This document shows positions 15,613 to 24,236 of a DNA stretch of 64,000 nt, in pieces. Made by a program: the position numbers and the translations under genes. Origin of the DNA: JAPLJC01 sp052326585 (GTDB lineage: Bacteria; Desulfobacterota; Desulfobaccia; Desulfobaccales; 0-14-0-80-60-11); contig JBKQLU010000028.1 of NCBI GenBank assembly GCA_052326585.1, positions 1 to 64,000 of the forward strand. Reading direction: 5' to 3'. The notes beneath the pieces are model-generated. The model was not told the origin of the DNA. It saw nothing but the letters and a program-made list of their open reading frames with translations, and searched no databases. Positions within the stretch are counted from its first letter, which is position 1. Every line of letters begins with the position of its first letter.

Positions 15613-17502
15613 TCACTGCTCACTGCTCACTGCTCCCTTCTTCACCGGCCGGATGCAGTCGCACCACTGGACACAGAAGGCGCAACCGCTGCAAAGGTCT
15701 TCGTCGATGAGCATCTGGTGGCCCTTGCCTCCGGGTTTCAGATACATGGCCGGACAGCCGAAGTAGTCCAGGCAATCCCGGCATTCCCCGCACTCCCCGG
15801 TGACCTGGAAGCGGGCCTGCCTCTTCTTCCCGGTAATCCGGGATTCGTAGAGATAACAGGGGGCCTGGGAGATGAGCACCCGCACTCCCGAGGCGCCCAG
15901 GGCCTCCTTGGTCGCCGCCAGGGCCTCTTTATATTTAAAGGGGTTGACCACCCAGAGGGCCTCCACCCCCAGCCCCCGCACCACCGAAGCGATATCTAGA
16001 GGCTTACCCGGATAGCCGGGGGGAGTCAGGGTCACCCCGGGGTGGGGCTGGGAGCCGGTCATGGCGGTGGTGCCGTTGTCCAGGATGACCAGCAGGAAAT
16101 CGTGTCTCTGATGCACCGCGTTGGCCAGCCCCGGCAGCCCGGAATGGAAGAAGGTGGAATCCCCGATGAAGGCCACCACCTTCTGGCCGGTGGCCCGGGA
16201 GATGCCGGCGGCGGTGTTGATGCTGGAGCCCATGCAAATGAGAAAGTCGGCCATGGACAGGGGAGGCAAGAGCCCCAGGGTGTAGCAGCCGATGTCCGTG
16301 GGGAAGACCCCTTCCAGGCCCAGGTCCCGGAGGGCGATCTTCACCCCGTAGTACATGGCCCGGTGGGGACAGCCGGGGCAGAGGTTGGGGGGCCGGTCCG
16401 GCAAGTCCCCGCCCCATGACTGCTCCGGAACGGTGATGGCCGGGGGCCGATAATCGACCCCGAAGACCCGGGCGATCATCTCCCGCACCAGGCCGGGGTG
16501 GTATTCGTAGAGCCGGGGAAAGAGGCCCGGGGCCTTGCCGCGGATGGCCAAAGTCAGCCCCCGGCCCTGGGCCACGGATTTGACCGCCTCTTCCAGGTAC
16601 GGCTCCAGTTCCTCCACCACCAAAACCTTTTCCAGGCCCAGGAGGAAGTCGCCGATAAGCTCCTCGGGCAGGGGGTGGGTGAATCCCAATTCCAGGATTT
16701 TGAGCTGAGAAGCCAGCCCCAGTTCCCGGACCGCGTCGGCCGCGTAGGCCCGGCTCACGCCGCTGGCGATAATTCCCCAGCGGCCCTGGCCGCGGACCCG
16801 GTTAAAGGGGCTCTCCTCCGCCAGGGCCCGGGCCCGGGACAAGGCTTCCAGAAGCCGGGCGTGGGCCAGGCGGGCCACCGCCGGCACCATCACCCGGCGG
16901 AAAGGGTCCTTGAGAAAGCGGCCCGGCCCCGGCCGGGAGGCCAGTTCCCCCAGGGTCACCGGCCCCCGGGTATGGTTCACCCGGGTGGTGGTGCGCAGCA
17001 GCAGCGGCAGGTTAAGCTCCTCTGAGAGGGAGAAGGCCGCCCTGGCCATCTCCAACGCCTCCCGGGGGCTGTCCGGCTCCAGCATGGGGAGCCCCGCCAT
17101 TTTGGCGTAATAACGGTTATCCTGCTCATTCTGGCTGGAAAAGAGGGAGGGGTCGTCGGCGCTGACGATGACCAGGCCACCCTTGACTCCGGTGTAGGCC
17201 AGGGTCATGAGGGTGTCGGCGGCGACGTTCAGGCCCACGTGCTTCATGGCGGTGAGCACCCGCCAACCTGAAGCCGCGGCCCCGGCGGCCACCTCCAGGG
17301 CCACCTTCTCGTTCACCGAGTATTCAAAGGCCAGGTCCGTCTGCCGGGAGATTTCATAACTGCGGTCGCCGATTTCCGAGGCCGGGGTGCCGGGATAGGT
17401 AGTGACCAGGGCTACCCCGGCCTCCAGGGCCCCCCGCACGATGGCCTCATTCCCCAAAAACAGGCGCCGCTCTCCGGGATTTCCCCGCAATATCTCTGGC
17501 AT
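15613..17502 (-). CDS. iorA: Indolepyruvate ferredoxin oxidoreductase, alpha subunit
   Basis: This 629-residue subunit is TPP- and [4Fe-4S]-containing. The N-terminal pyrimidine-binding domain has LFLGNEAIVRGALEAGV and TYPGTPASEIGD. The middle carries NLCPGCPHRAMYYGVKIAL. The TPP domain has TDIGCYTLGLLPPL and FIGDSTFFHSGLPGLANA followed by DNGTTAMTGSQPHPG. The C-terminus carries two cluster motifs (CGECRDC...CPAM and CSGCAFCVQWCDCI). Together with iorB it forms the complete enzyme, pointing to anaerobic amino-acid use and ferredoxin-based metabolism. Confidence 0.97.
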   Translation of the reverse strand: MPEILRGNPGERRLFLGNEAIVRGALEAGVALVTTYPGTPASEIGDRSYEISRQTDLAFEYSVNEKVALEVAAGAAASGWRVLTAMKHVGLNVAADTLMTLAYTGVKGGLVIVSADDPSLFSSQNEQDNRYYAKMAGLPMLEPDSPREALEMARAAFSLSEELNLPLLLRTTTRVNHTRGPVTLGELASRPGPGRFLKDPFRRVMVPAVARLAHARLLEALSRARALAEESPFNRVRGQGRWGIIASGVSRAYAADAVRELGLASQLKILELGFTHPLPEELIGDFLLGLEKVLVVEELEPYLEEAVKSVAQGRGLTLAIRGKAPGLFPRLYEYHPGLVREMIARVFGVDYRPPAITVPEQSWGGDLPDRPPNLCPGCPHRAMYYGVKIALRDLGLEGVFPTDIGCYTLGLLPPLSMADFLICMGSSINTAAGISRATGQKVVAFIGDSTFFHSGLPGLANAVHQRHDFLLVILDNGTTAMTGSQPHPGVTLTPPGYPGKPLDIASVVRGLGVEALWVVNPFKYKEALAATKEALGASGVRVLISQAPCYLYESRITGKKRQARFQVTGECGECRDCLDYFGCPAMYLKPGGKGHQMLIDEDLCSGCAFCVQWCDCIRPVKKGAVSSEQ

Positions 17503-17573
17503 GGTCTTTATCTTTAAAGAGAAATTATTATGTAACCAGATAAGTTAACACACTTTGGGGAATTTTTGCCAAT

Positions 17574-17593
17574 AAAAAACCTGGGGCCGCCCC
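17574..17593 (-). terminator. Possible intrinsic terminator after the orphan receiver gene
   Basis: Reading the minus strand, a short GC-rich imperfect hairpin around GGGGCGGCCCC is followed three bases later by six T residues. The stem is short, so this is tentative. Confidence 0.35.
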
Positions 17594-17662
17594 CCGGCTG
17601 CCGCTGGCCTGGACCTCAAATGCCGGCGTCCGGAGTTCCGGGCTCCGATGGAGGGGGAGGAG

Positions 17663-18073
17663 CTAGGTTCCGAGCAGGGGAGAAAAGAATTGTCCGCCGT
17701 CGCGGACCGCCTGGATGGCGGTATGGAGGGCCGTATCCGCGTCTTCCTTGAGGAGATAGCCGCTGACTCCGACGGCCACGGCCTGGTGCAGATACTCCTT
17801 GCTGCGGTGCATGCTGAGAATTATGACCTTGACCTGGGGATAAAGCTGTTTAATCTTTTTGGTCGCCTCCAGGCCCCGGAGCCGGGGCATGGCGATATCG
17901 ACAATAACCAGGTCCGGTTGGCCGCTTTTCAGAATTTCCAGGAGTTCCAGGCCATCGCCGGCTTCCCCGACTACTTCCAGGCTTCGGTCTTCCTCGATGA
18001 TCTTGCGGATACCCCGGCGCACCAAGGCATGGTCATCAGCCAACATGATTTTATAGGAGTAATTGCCCGTCAT
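17663..18073 (-). CDS. Single-domain response regulator, NarL/FixJ-type receiver without HTH
   Basis: The product is about 136 residues from the ATG at 18073, which is preceded by GGAAGG. KIMLADDHALVRRGIRKII, PDLVIVDIAMPRLRGLEA (phospho-acceptor Asp), VKVIILSMH and GVSGYLLKEDADTALHTAI are those of a NarL/FixJ receiver. In that family a LuxR-type HTH normally follows the GG-FFSP segment, but here the frame stops at once. The 100 nt beyond the stop encode no HTH in any frame I checked. It is therefore either a truncated regulator or a true single-domain receiver. No partner kinase is adjacent. Confidence 0.85.
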   Translation of the reverse strand: MTGNYSYKIMLADDHALVRRGIRKIIEEDRSLEVVGEAGDGLELLEILKSGQPDLVIVDIAMPRLRGLEATKKIKQLYPQVKVIILSMHRSKEYLHQAVAVGVSGYLLKEDADTALHTAIQAVRDGGQFFSPLLGT

Positions 18074-18097
18074 TGCCCGCCTTCCCGGTAACTTCAA

Positions 18098-18625
18098 GGC
18101 CTTGTAGCCCCTGCCATGGCTTGCGGAGATTGGGGCTGGTTAAAGGCAGCGCGACGCCGCGTGGATACTTACGAGCAGGTCCGGTTAGGGGTGGTCTTGG
18201 GAACTCGCATTTGCTGGCGGTTGGTAGACCAGACGTCGCAGATCTGAGGTGGCCAGCTCGGAATTCCTCCCCCCCACAAGCGGGCTCGCCGGTATCCTTG
18301 CCACCCGGAATAAGGCGCGATATCTATCTAATTTATTCTCCAACCAATTTCCACGTATGTTAGGGTTTCGTTAATTTATAAGTCCGCGATATCCGCAATC
18401 AAGGACATTTAGGAAATAAATTTTAAAAAATTTATCTGGGACTAGAAATGATCTGCCACATGCTTTTAAGCTAACTAACAGGTATCAATGAAGGATTGAT
18501 GATTTTATAGCGTCGCTTGCAATGGTTAAATCCCGGATAAAAATCTTGGTTCTTCCGGAACCCCTCTCCATTAGATTTCGACTATAGACCTGATCTTTAT
18601 GTCAGCCAAACCTGGGCGGCGCGCC
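18098..18625. other. Intergenic, nothing recognised
   Basis: This stretch lies between the receiver gene and the coiled-coil gene. The half around 18340-18560 is notably AT-rich compared with its surroundings. I see no convincing gene, RNA or terminator. Confidence 0.5.
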
Positions 18626-19024
18626 TCATTTTTTCCTGCCCCCCATCCACCAGGGGAGGTCGGAAGGGGTCATTTTGGCCCGGAGCTGCGCCAGGTCCGC
18701 TTGCAGTCCGGCCACTGCGGCCTTAAGGGGCGCCACCTCCGCCTCCAGGAGCGGCAGGGCCGCCTGCAGCCGTGCCACCTCTCCCTGGAGGCTGGCCATC
18801 TCGGTCTTCAGTTGCCCCGTCTCCCTGCTGACTTCCGGTCCCAGCCTCTTGACCCTGGCCGCCTCCGCCTGCAATCCCGCCAGCCCGGCCTCCAGCAGGT
18901 CCAGGCGCTCTTCCACCCTGGCGGTCCGGCTGCCTACCCCCGGCCCCGGCAACACGGTGTCCAGGGGATTGTCCGGCGCCGGCGCATCCAGGGGATTTTC
19001 CCCGATGGTGCTGCGTTTGGCCAT
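18626..19024 (-). CDS. Small coiled-coil protein paired with ParA (candidate ParA partner)
   Basis: The product is 132 residues from ATG 19024. The basic N-terminus MAKRSTIGENPLDAPAPDNPLD is followed by a Pro/Gly linker. A long regular coiled coil covers about residues 38-115, with leucine/alanine heptads such as EERLDLLEAGLAGLQAEAARV. A short C-terminal WWMGGRKK ends it. The start sits next to the parA stop (19028-19030). A short basic N-terminal peptide followed by an oligomerising domain is a common layout of proteins that stimulate ParA-type ATPases, such as ParB N-termini. The partner role is inference; there is no recognisable DNA-binding domain. Confidence 0.7.
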   Translation of the reverse strand: MAKRSTIGENPLDAPAPDNPLDTVLPGPGVGSRTARVEERLDLLEAGLAGLQAEAARVKRLGPEVSRETGQLKTEMASLQGEVARLQAALPLLEAEVAPLKAAVAGLQADLAQLRAKMTPSDLPWWMGGRKK

Positions 19025-19027
19025 CAC

Positions 19028-19789
19028 TCAACTCCCTTCCTGGCTGATGATTTCCCGGGCCAAGGCCCGGTAATCGCTTGCCCCGGCGCTCTTGGGGTCG
19101 TATTCGGTTATGGGGCGGCCGAAAGAGGGGCATTCGGCCAGCCGGATATTCTCCCGGATAACGGTATGGAAGACCAGGGAGCCGGAGCGCTGCCGCAGTT
19201 GCTCCACCACCTCCCGGGCATGGCGGGTGCGGGCGTCCACCCGGCAGGCCAGGATACCGGAGATTTTGAGCCTGGGGTTGAGGCGCTCCCGGACCAGTTC
19301 CACCGTTTGCAGAAGTTGGGCCAGACCGCTCAGAGCCATGACATGGGCCTCCACCGGCACCAGCAGTTCTTCTGCTGCGGCGAGGGCGCTGACCGTCAGG
19401 ATCCCCAGGGTGGGGGGGCAGTCTATAATGAGGTAATCCCAGCGGTCCGGCGGCAGGCGCTGGAGGTTGCGCCGCAGAATGGTTTCCGCCCCCACTTCCC
19501 CGGCCAGAATCTTTTCCGCCCCCACCAGCCAGGAAGACGACGGGATCAGGTCCACCCCCGCAGCCCCGGCCTCCCGGACCAAATCCGCGGGGGCGCCGTC
19601 TTCGGTGAAGATGGCCAGCACCTCTTTGCCGGTATTCTTGATGCCAAACCAGTCGGTGCTGGAGTGTTGCGGGTCCAGATCCACCACCAGGACGCGGCGC
19701 CGCTCTTCGCCCAGAGCCGCGGCCAGATTGACGCTGGTGGTGGTCTTGCCGCTGCCCCCCTTCTGGTTGGCGATGGCGAAAATCCTCAT
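19028..19789 (-). CDS. ParA/MinD-type ATPase
   Basis: The product is 253 residues. The deviant Walker A motif is ANQKGGSGKTTTSVNLA, with VLVVDLDPQHSSTDWFG (A') and YLIIDCPPTLGILTVSAL (Walker B). Length and motifs match chromosomal or orphan ParA proteins that position plasmids, chemoreceptor clusters or other cargo. There is no parB or gidB-type neighbour, so it is not the housekeeping chromosome-segregation ParA. The gene downstream encodes the small coiled-coil protein, its likely partner. Confidence 0.93.
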   Translation of the reverse strand: MRIFAIANQKGGSGKTTTSVNLAAALGEERRRVLVVDLDPQHSSTDWFGIKNTGKEVLAIFTEDGAPADLVREAGAAGVDLIPSSSWLVGAEKILAGEVGAETILRRNLQRLPPDRWDYLIIDCPPTLGILTVSALAAAEELLVPVEAHVMALSGLAQLLQTVELVRERLNPRLKISGILACRVDARTRHAREVVEQLRQRSGSLVFHTVIRENIRLAECPSFGRPITEYDPKSAGASDYRALAREIISQEGS

Positions 19790-20232
19790 CGGCCCATTCC
19801 CCTCCCCTTAAAGACCCGATAAGAGAACGCTTGGCCGGGGCGCCGGCTAAAACCCGGGCTCGCCCCCCGGGCCGCGGACGGCACCTCCGGGTCGGTCGAG
19901 TTGCCGGACCCGGCCTGTACCTGGTCCTTCCGGCATCGATCTTTCCTGAGTTACCATGTCACATGAGGAAGGCGATGTCAATCTCGGCCGGGGTGAGCGC
20001 GGGATAGTCCCCGAAAACCCAAAAGGTGCCATGGGCCATGGCCGGATAATTATTTCTTAATTTGAAAATACCTGGTGGGGCAGGCGGCCCCGCCCGCCTA
20101 TCTTGTTGTTGCCCCGGGTTCGCCTTGCCGGAGAAAGGCGCCGCCGGGGCCACCTGCACAGCGCCGGACCACAACCGCTCTTTGCCGATCAGGTTAATAA
20201 ACAATAGGAAGCTTTCAAAACCGCTCTTTCCC

Positions 20233-20281
20233 ATGACCCTGAGCCAACGCTGCCGCAGGGTTTATGTAACCTCAGGGTCAT
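20233..20281. repeat. REP-like palindrome, CCCTGAG family
   Basis: ATGACCCTGA (20233-20242) and TCAGGGTCAT (20272-20281) form a perfect 10-bp inverted repeat. The sequence resembles the GAGCGAAGCGAAG repeats at 24237-24306 and 20604-20700. Confidence 0.6.
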
Positions 20282-20549
20282 CTCGCTTGGCTCACCATGG
20301 CGGTTCTCAGAAAGGGATGGAATACCGGCAGATTTTTGGCGGCACCCCAATGATCTTTAATGAGATCTGAGGACACTAACTGTTTTGGGTTTCACAACCG
20401 GACAGCTCTTGGCCAATCCCTTCTCTAAGCGCGGCCTTGCTGCCTGGTTCGCGACCTGCCAGTCCCCATCGAGCCCGGGAGGTCGCCTACCCCTCAAAGA
20501 ATCTTATCTGTCAAAAAGTAAAAAATTACATACGAAGCGAATAAAATTC

Positions 20550-20578
20550 TTGACTATGATAAATAATAAATCTATTAA
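20550..20578 (+). promoter_or_regulatory. Candidate sigma70-type promoter upstream of mucR
   Basis: TTGACT (20550-20555), a 17-nt spacer and TATTAA (20573-20578). It lies about 160 nt upstream of the MucR-family start, with a REP-like repeat in between. Confidence 0.35.
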
Positions 20579-20603
20579 TTGAATTCACCAATAGAGACGT
20601 CTG

Positions 20604-20700
20604 AAAAAAGTGCCTCAACAGGTTATGCTGAGGGGGCGAAGCGGCGGCAGGGTCTTAGGAATTCCAGGTGCTTCGCTGATCTCAGGATGACGCCCGGCCC
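20604..20700. repeat. REP-like element, GAGCGAAGCG family
   Basis: TGCTGAGGGGGCGAAGCGGCG near the left end and GGTGCTTCGCTGATCTCAGG near the right end form an imperfect long inverted repeat. It is related to the better-preserved copy at 24237-24306. Confidence 0.5.
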
Positions 20701-20739
20701 TTTACAGAGGTCTTAACTAACTTGAAAAGAGAGGGTTCC

Positions 20740-21189
20740 ATGGCCAGCGAAGTGTTAAGGTTAACGTCTCAGATTGTGATATCCCACGCCTCCATGAGTG
20801 AACTGACTCCCCAAGAGTTGGTGGAGGAAATTAAAGAAGTCTACCAAGTCCTGGCTGCCATGGAAGGTGGTGCAGTTAGCCTGGAGGCCCCGCTCCTGGA
20901 AAAGGGCCAAGAGGCCGGCCTGGTGAAGAAACCATCGGTGCCCCTGAAGGATATTGTCACTGAGAAACACGTGGTCTGCCTGGAGTGTGGCAAAAAGATG
21001 CGCACCCTGAAGGCCCACATCCGCAAGGCCCACAAGTTGCAGCCTAAGGAATATTTCCAGAGATACAGCCTGGATCCCAAGAAATATCCTCTGGTATGCA
21101 AGGAATATTCTAAGCAGCGCAGCCGGATGGCTAAACAACGGGGCTTCGGTGAGCGCGGCACCCATCATAAGACGGCCAAGGCCAAATAA
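20740..21189 (+). CDS. MucR/Ros-family zinc-finger transcriptional regulator
   Basis: The product is 149 residues from the ATG at 20740, preceded by GAGAGG. The N-terminus (LTSQIVISHASMSELTPQEL, VEEIKEVYQVLAAM) is the MucR oligomerisation region. The zinc finger CLECGKKMRTLKAHIRKAH has CX2CX9HX4H spacing, followed by basic DNA-binding segments (SLDPKKYPLVCKEYSKQRSRMAKQRGFG). MucR/Ros proteins are H-NS-like repressors of exopolysaccharide, motility and virulence genes. Its position beside the cyclic-di-GMP genes is suggestive but does not prove a link. Confidence 0.93.
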   Translation: MASEVLRLTSQIVISHASMSELTPQELVEEIKEVYQVLAAMEGGAVSLEAPLLEKGQEAGLVKKPSVPLKDIVTEKHVVCLECGKKMRTLKAHIRKAHKLQPKEYFQRYSLDPKKYPLVCKEYSKQRSRMAKQRGFGERGTHHKTAKAK

Positions 21190-21459
21190 GCGGGAAAACC
21201 GGCTCAGTCAGTTTCATTTCTCCGGTATCCTTCCGTAAAGTGGCGCAGGTTTCTTAGGGGTGGACCTGCGGCCCCGCCTTCCCTGGAGGGCTACCCCAAA
21301 TCTTCTCCAAGATTCCCCCGGGAATTGGAGTTCGCGGCCCGGCCAGCGGTGCGCCGCGCTTCGCCAGGGTTGGCCGGCGCCGGGGCTCAATCGGAGGCGG
21401 CATTTTAGTTTAAGCCGCTTATTGCCGTTTATTAATAAATAGGAGAATTCACCCTGGAG

Positions 21460-21481
21460 AATCAGGGAATCCCCGATTTAC
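21460..21481 (+). promoter_or_regulatory. Shared palindrome, copy 1 (upstream of diguanylate cyclase)
   Basis: AATCAGG, a 5-nt spacer, then CCCGATTTAC. Two further copies lie upstream of the PAS-PilZ pair (26256-26278) and the HD-GYP gene (27638-27659), in the same orientation relative to the gene. If TTTACT (21477-21482) served as a -35, transcription would begin just before the riboswitch. Confidence 0.7.
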
Positions 21482-21520
21482 TAAGCGGGAGAAATCGAGC
21501 AAGTTAGAGGCAACGTCAGC

Positions 21521-21601
21521 GAAAAGGCAAACTACTCCGAAAGGGTAGGACGCAAAGTCTCCGGCCTAAAGCCTGCGGGCTAGGGTAGCGGGATTGCCGA
21601 A
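21521..21601 (+). promoter_or_regulatory. Cyclic-di-GMP-I (GEMM) riboswitch aptamer
   Basis: The sequence shows the GEMM consensus in order: AAGGCAAAC, a P1b hairpin with a GAAA loop (CTACTCCGAAAGGGTAG), then GACGCAAAG, CTCCGGCCTAAAG, GGGTAGCGGGATTGCCGA. It ends about 115 nt before the start of a GGDEF protein and is followed by a terminator hairpin. Downstream GGGCAA (21606-21611) can pair with the aptamer's 3' TTGCC, offering a switching helix. The aptamer class is established knowledge; ligand response here is inferred. Confidence 0.88.
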
Positions 21602-21616
21602 ATGAGGGCAAACCTA

Positions 21617-21654
21617 CCTGGGGCCGTGCTCTATTTGAGCCCCGGGTTTTTTTT
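21617..21654 (+). terminator. Intrinsic terminator of the riboswitch expression platform
   Basis: CCTGGGGC (21617-21624) and GCCCCGGG (21639-21646) form an 8-bp stem (one G-U pair) with a 14-nt loop, followed by eight T residues. It lies between the aptamer and the diguanylate cyclase start, so premature termination is the likely control step. Confidence 0.85.
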
Positions 21655-21714
21655 CGCACCAAGACCCGGAACCGAAGGTTGGATGCGAATCTAAGGCACT
21701 GCTGGAAGGGAAAA

Positions 21715-24144
21715 ATGGAATTTTCTCACCTGACCGCCATCCTCATAAGTTCCGGGGTCGCCCTCATCCTGCTGGCGTTCATGTACCTCCTGAGTCGGAG
21801 ACCCTACCGGCAGTGGCGGCGGAAACTGAAATCCCTGCAGCAGGAAGAGCAGCGGTTGCGGGAGAATCTGGCTGCCTTGCAGGTCGAGGAGAACAAGTCC
21901 CGTGCGTTGCTCAAGGCCATCCCTACCGTGGTCTTTACGGGCTATATGGATGGCAGCGCCCAGTTCCTTGACGATAAGGTCGAGGCGCTGACCGGCTATG
22001 CGATGGAGGAATTCAATGCCAATCGGATGAAATGGCCCGATATCGTCCTGCCCGAGGATGTGGCCCGGGCCAAGGCGGCCTTCAAGGAGGCCCTGATTGG
22101 CAATCAATTCTATCTGCGGGAGTATCGCATAAAGACCGCCTCCGGGGAGATTCGCTGGATCCGGGAGAGGGGTCAGATCAACTGCGATGGCCGCGGCAAG
22201 GTGGATTTTATCACCGGAACCTGTTCCGACATCACTAAAGAGCGAGAAATAACGGTTGCCTTGGAAAAGATGCAGCATCGCAATGAGATAATCCTGAAAT
22301 CCATGGGGGACGGCCTGTTTGAATTGGATAGTCACGGCCAAGTCTCCTTCATCAATCCGGCCGCCGTCAAGATGCTCGGATACCGGGGCAAGGACGTGCT
22401 GGGGCAAAACCTGCACGAGCTGGTCCATCACAAGCAGGCGGACCGCACCCCTTATCCCGAGGCGGACTGCCCCATTCTTGCCACTCTCCGGGACGGCAAG
22501 GTACACTACCTGGGGGACGAGGTCTTCTGGACCAATGGGGGCGAGCCCCTGCCGGTGGCCTGTGTGACCACCCCGGTTATCGAAAACGGGGCGGTGGTCG
22601 GGATGGTAGCGACCATCCGGGACATCACCTGGCGTAAACAAACCGAAACGGAACTCCAGAAGTCCAGTCAATTCCTGGAGAACGTCATCGACAACTCGGC
22701 CGAAGGCATCGGCATCGTCGACCCCCGTGGCCAGATTACCAAATGGAACAAGATTTGCGAGGTTATCTACGGCTACACCTTTAAAGAGCTGGAGGGGAAG
22801 CCGGCTTTTAATCTCTACGCCGATAAAGATGAAATGCAGAAGATGATGATCCTCTTGCGCCGGGACGGTTTTGTCAAGCATCACGAAATCACCATGAAGC
22901 GGAAAGACGGCAGCATCTTCCCAGCCAGTCTGTCCATCAAGGTGATGCGGGATGCGTCCGGCAAAAATATGGGCAGCGTTACGGTGGCCAGGGATCTGAC
23001 GGAACTGAAGGAGAAGGAAGGGAAGCTGCAGGCCGCCAATGAGCGGCTCCGGGGCTTGGTGGACGAATCCGACGAACGCGGCCGCCAGGTGCTCCTGCTC
23101 CAGGAGATGAGTGAAATCTTCCTGTCCTGTCAGACCTCCGGCGAAACCTATAGCGCCGTCACCCACTTCGGGCCCAAATTCTTCCCGGATTATGCCGGGG
23201 TCCTCTACCTTCTGAACAACAGCAAGGATCTCTTCGAGATGACCGCCGTCTGGGGCGAGGCCCCACGGATGGAGATGGCCTTCGGCAGAGATGAATGCTG
23301 GTCCTTAAGCCGGAGCCGGACCTATCCGGTGGCCGATTCCGCAAACTCCATGAACTGCCGGCATGTCGCCCCCCCCTTGCCCGGGGCTTACCTGTGCGTG
23401 CCCATGATGGCCCAAGGCGAGGTCATGGGTATTCTCCATCTGTGCAAAAAGGCTCAGGAGATCCAGGAACAGATGGTGGGCATCGCCCAATTTGCCACCA
23501 GCGTCGCTGAAGTCATGGCCCTGGCCCTGGCCAGCCTGAAACTCCGGGAGACCCTGCGCAACCAAGCCATCCGGGATGGCCTCACCGGCCTCTTCAACCG
23601 GCGCTATCTGGAAGAGACCCTGGAGCGGGAGTTAAGCAGGAGCAAGCGCCAGGAGATTCCCCTGGCTGTCATCATGCTGGATCTGGACCATTTCAAGGAG
23701 TGCAACGACGCCTATGGCCACAATGCGGGAGATGACCTGCTGATGGCCCTGGGAGGGCTGATCCGGGAACAGATTCGCGGGGAAGACATCGCCTGCCGCT
23801 ATGGGGGTGAGGAGTTCCTGTTAATCATGCCGGGGGCGCCCCTGGAGGTCGCCTTGCACTGCGCCGGGGAATTGAACCGCAGCGTCAAAAACCTCCATAT
23901 CCAGAACACCTCCCTGAAACCCATCACCGTCTCCGCGGGGGTGGCAGTCTTCCCGGATCATGGCCGCACCGGCAGGGAGGTGATCCGGGCCGCGGATGCC
24001 GCCCTGTACCGGGCTAAGGCCGAAGGTCGCGACCGGGTGATAGTGGCCGACAGCGGGGCCAACGCCAAGGCGCTGGCCAAGAGGTTCTATCCACCCCCAC
24101 CCTCCGCCGGCGCCTTCCAGCCTAAATTGCGGGTCCTTGATTAA
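21715..24144 (+). CDS. Membrane-anchored PAS-GAF-GGDEF diguanylate cyclase
   Basis: With the ATG at 21715 (after GGAAGGG) the protein has 809 residues. One N-terminal TM helix (LTAILISSGVALILLAFMYLL) is followed by a short coiled coil and three PAS domains (about 50-180, 190-310, 315-435). A GAF-like segment follows (about 460-610), and then GGDEF (about 620-780). The active site is GGEEF (residues 697-701). An RxxD inhibitory site, RGED (688-691), sits five residues upstream, so product inhibition is expected. It should make cyclic-di-GMP, while its mRNA carries a cyclic-di-GMP-type riboswitch, suggesting feedback. A frame extension to 21679 lacks support. Confidence 0.95.
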   Translation: MEFSHLTAILISSGVALILLAFMYLLSRRPYRQWRRKLKSLQQEEQRLRENLAALQVEENKSRALLKAIPTVVFTGYMDGSAQFLDDKVEALTGYAMEEFNANRMKWPDIVLPEDVARAKAAFKEALIGNQFYLREYRIKTASGEIRWIRERGQINCDGRGKVDFITGTCSDITKEREITVALEKMQHRNEIILKSMGDGLFELDSHGQVSFINPAAVKMLGYRGKDVLGQNLHELVHHKQADRTPYPEADCPILATLRDGKVHYLGDEVFWTNGGEPLPVACVTTPVIENGAVVGMVATIRDITWRKQTETELQKSSQFLENVIDNSAEGIGIVDPRGQITKWNKICEVIYGYTFKELEGKPAFNLYADKDEMQKMMILLRRDGFVKHHEITMKRKDGSIFPASLSIKVMRDASGKNMGSVTVARDLTELKEKEGKLQAANERLRGLVDESDERGRQVLLLQEMSEIFLSCQTSGETYSAVTHFGPKFFPDYAGVLYLLNNSKDLFEMTAVWGEAPRMEMAFGRDECWSLSRSRTYPVADSANSMNCRHVAPPLPGAYLCVPMMAQGEVMGILHLCKKAQEIQEQMVGIAQFATSVAEVMALALASLKLRETLRNQAIRDGLTGLFNRRYLEETLERELSRSKRQEIPLAVIMLDLDHFKECNDAYGHNAGDDLLMALGGLIREQIRGEDIACRYGGEEFLLIMPGAPLEVALHCAGELNRSVKNLHIQNTSLKPITVSAGVAVFPDHGRTGREVIRAADAALYRAKAEGRDRVIVADSGANAKALAKRFYPPPPSAGAFQPKLRVLD

Positions 24145-24166
24145 CCCGGAACCTGGGCCTACACCA

Positions 24167-24196
24167 AAACCCCTTGAGATCTCAAGGGGTTTTTTA
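24167..24196 (+). terminator. Intrinsic terminator after the diguanylate cyclase
   Basis: The palindrome AAACCCCTTGAG / CTCAAGGGGTTT (24167-24192) is perfect and runs into a T-rich stretch. It is 23 nt past the stop codon. Confidence 0.9.
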
Positions 24197-24236
24197 ATTT
24201 TAGGGCTTCCCGGGACCCAGGGGAGACATTCCTTTT

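Larger units (their letters stand above)
19790..20739. other. Long intergenic region with REP-like palindromes
   Basis: This holds the divergent upstream regions of parA and mucR. It contains palindromic repeat copies at 20233-20281 and 20604-20700 and a candidate promoter at 20550-20578. Short open frames here (for example 19959-20234 on minus) have no family features, so I call no gene. Confidence 0.5.

Noticed and set aside
19959..20234. 91-codon open frame in the parA-mucR intergenic region
   Set aside because: It spans REP-like sequence, lacks a good ribosome-binding site and shows no recognisable protein pattern.
21560..21580. The CCTAAAGCCTGCGGGC stretch as another copy of the GTAGCCGCAGGCTTTAGCC repeat seen at 12652
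   Set aside because: It is explained by the conserved core of the riboswitch aptamer, so the likeness to the repeat is coincidental.
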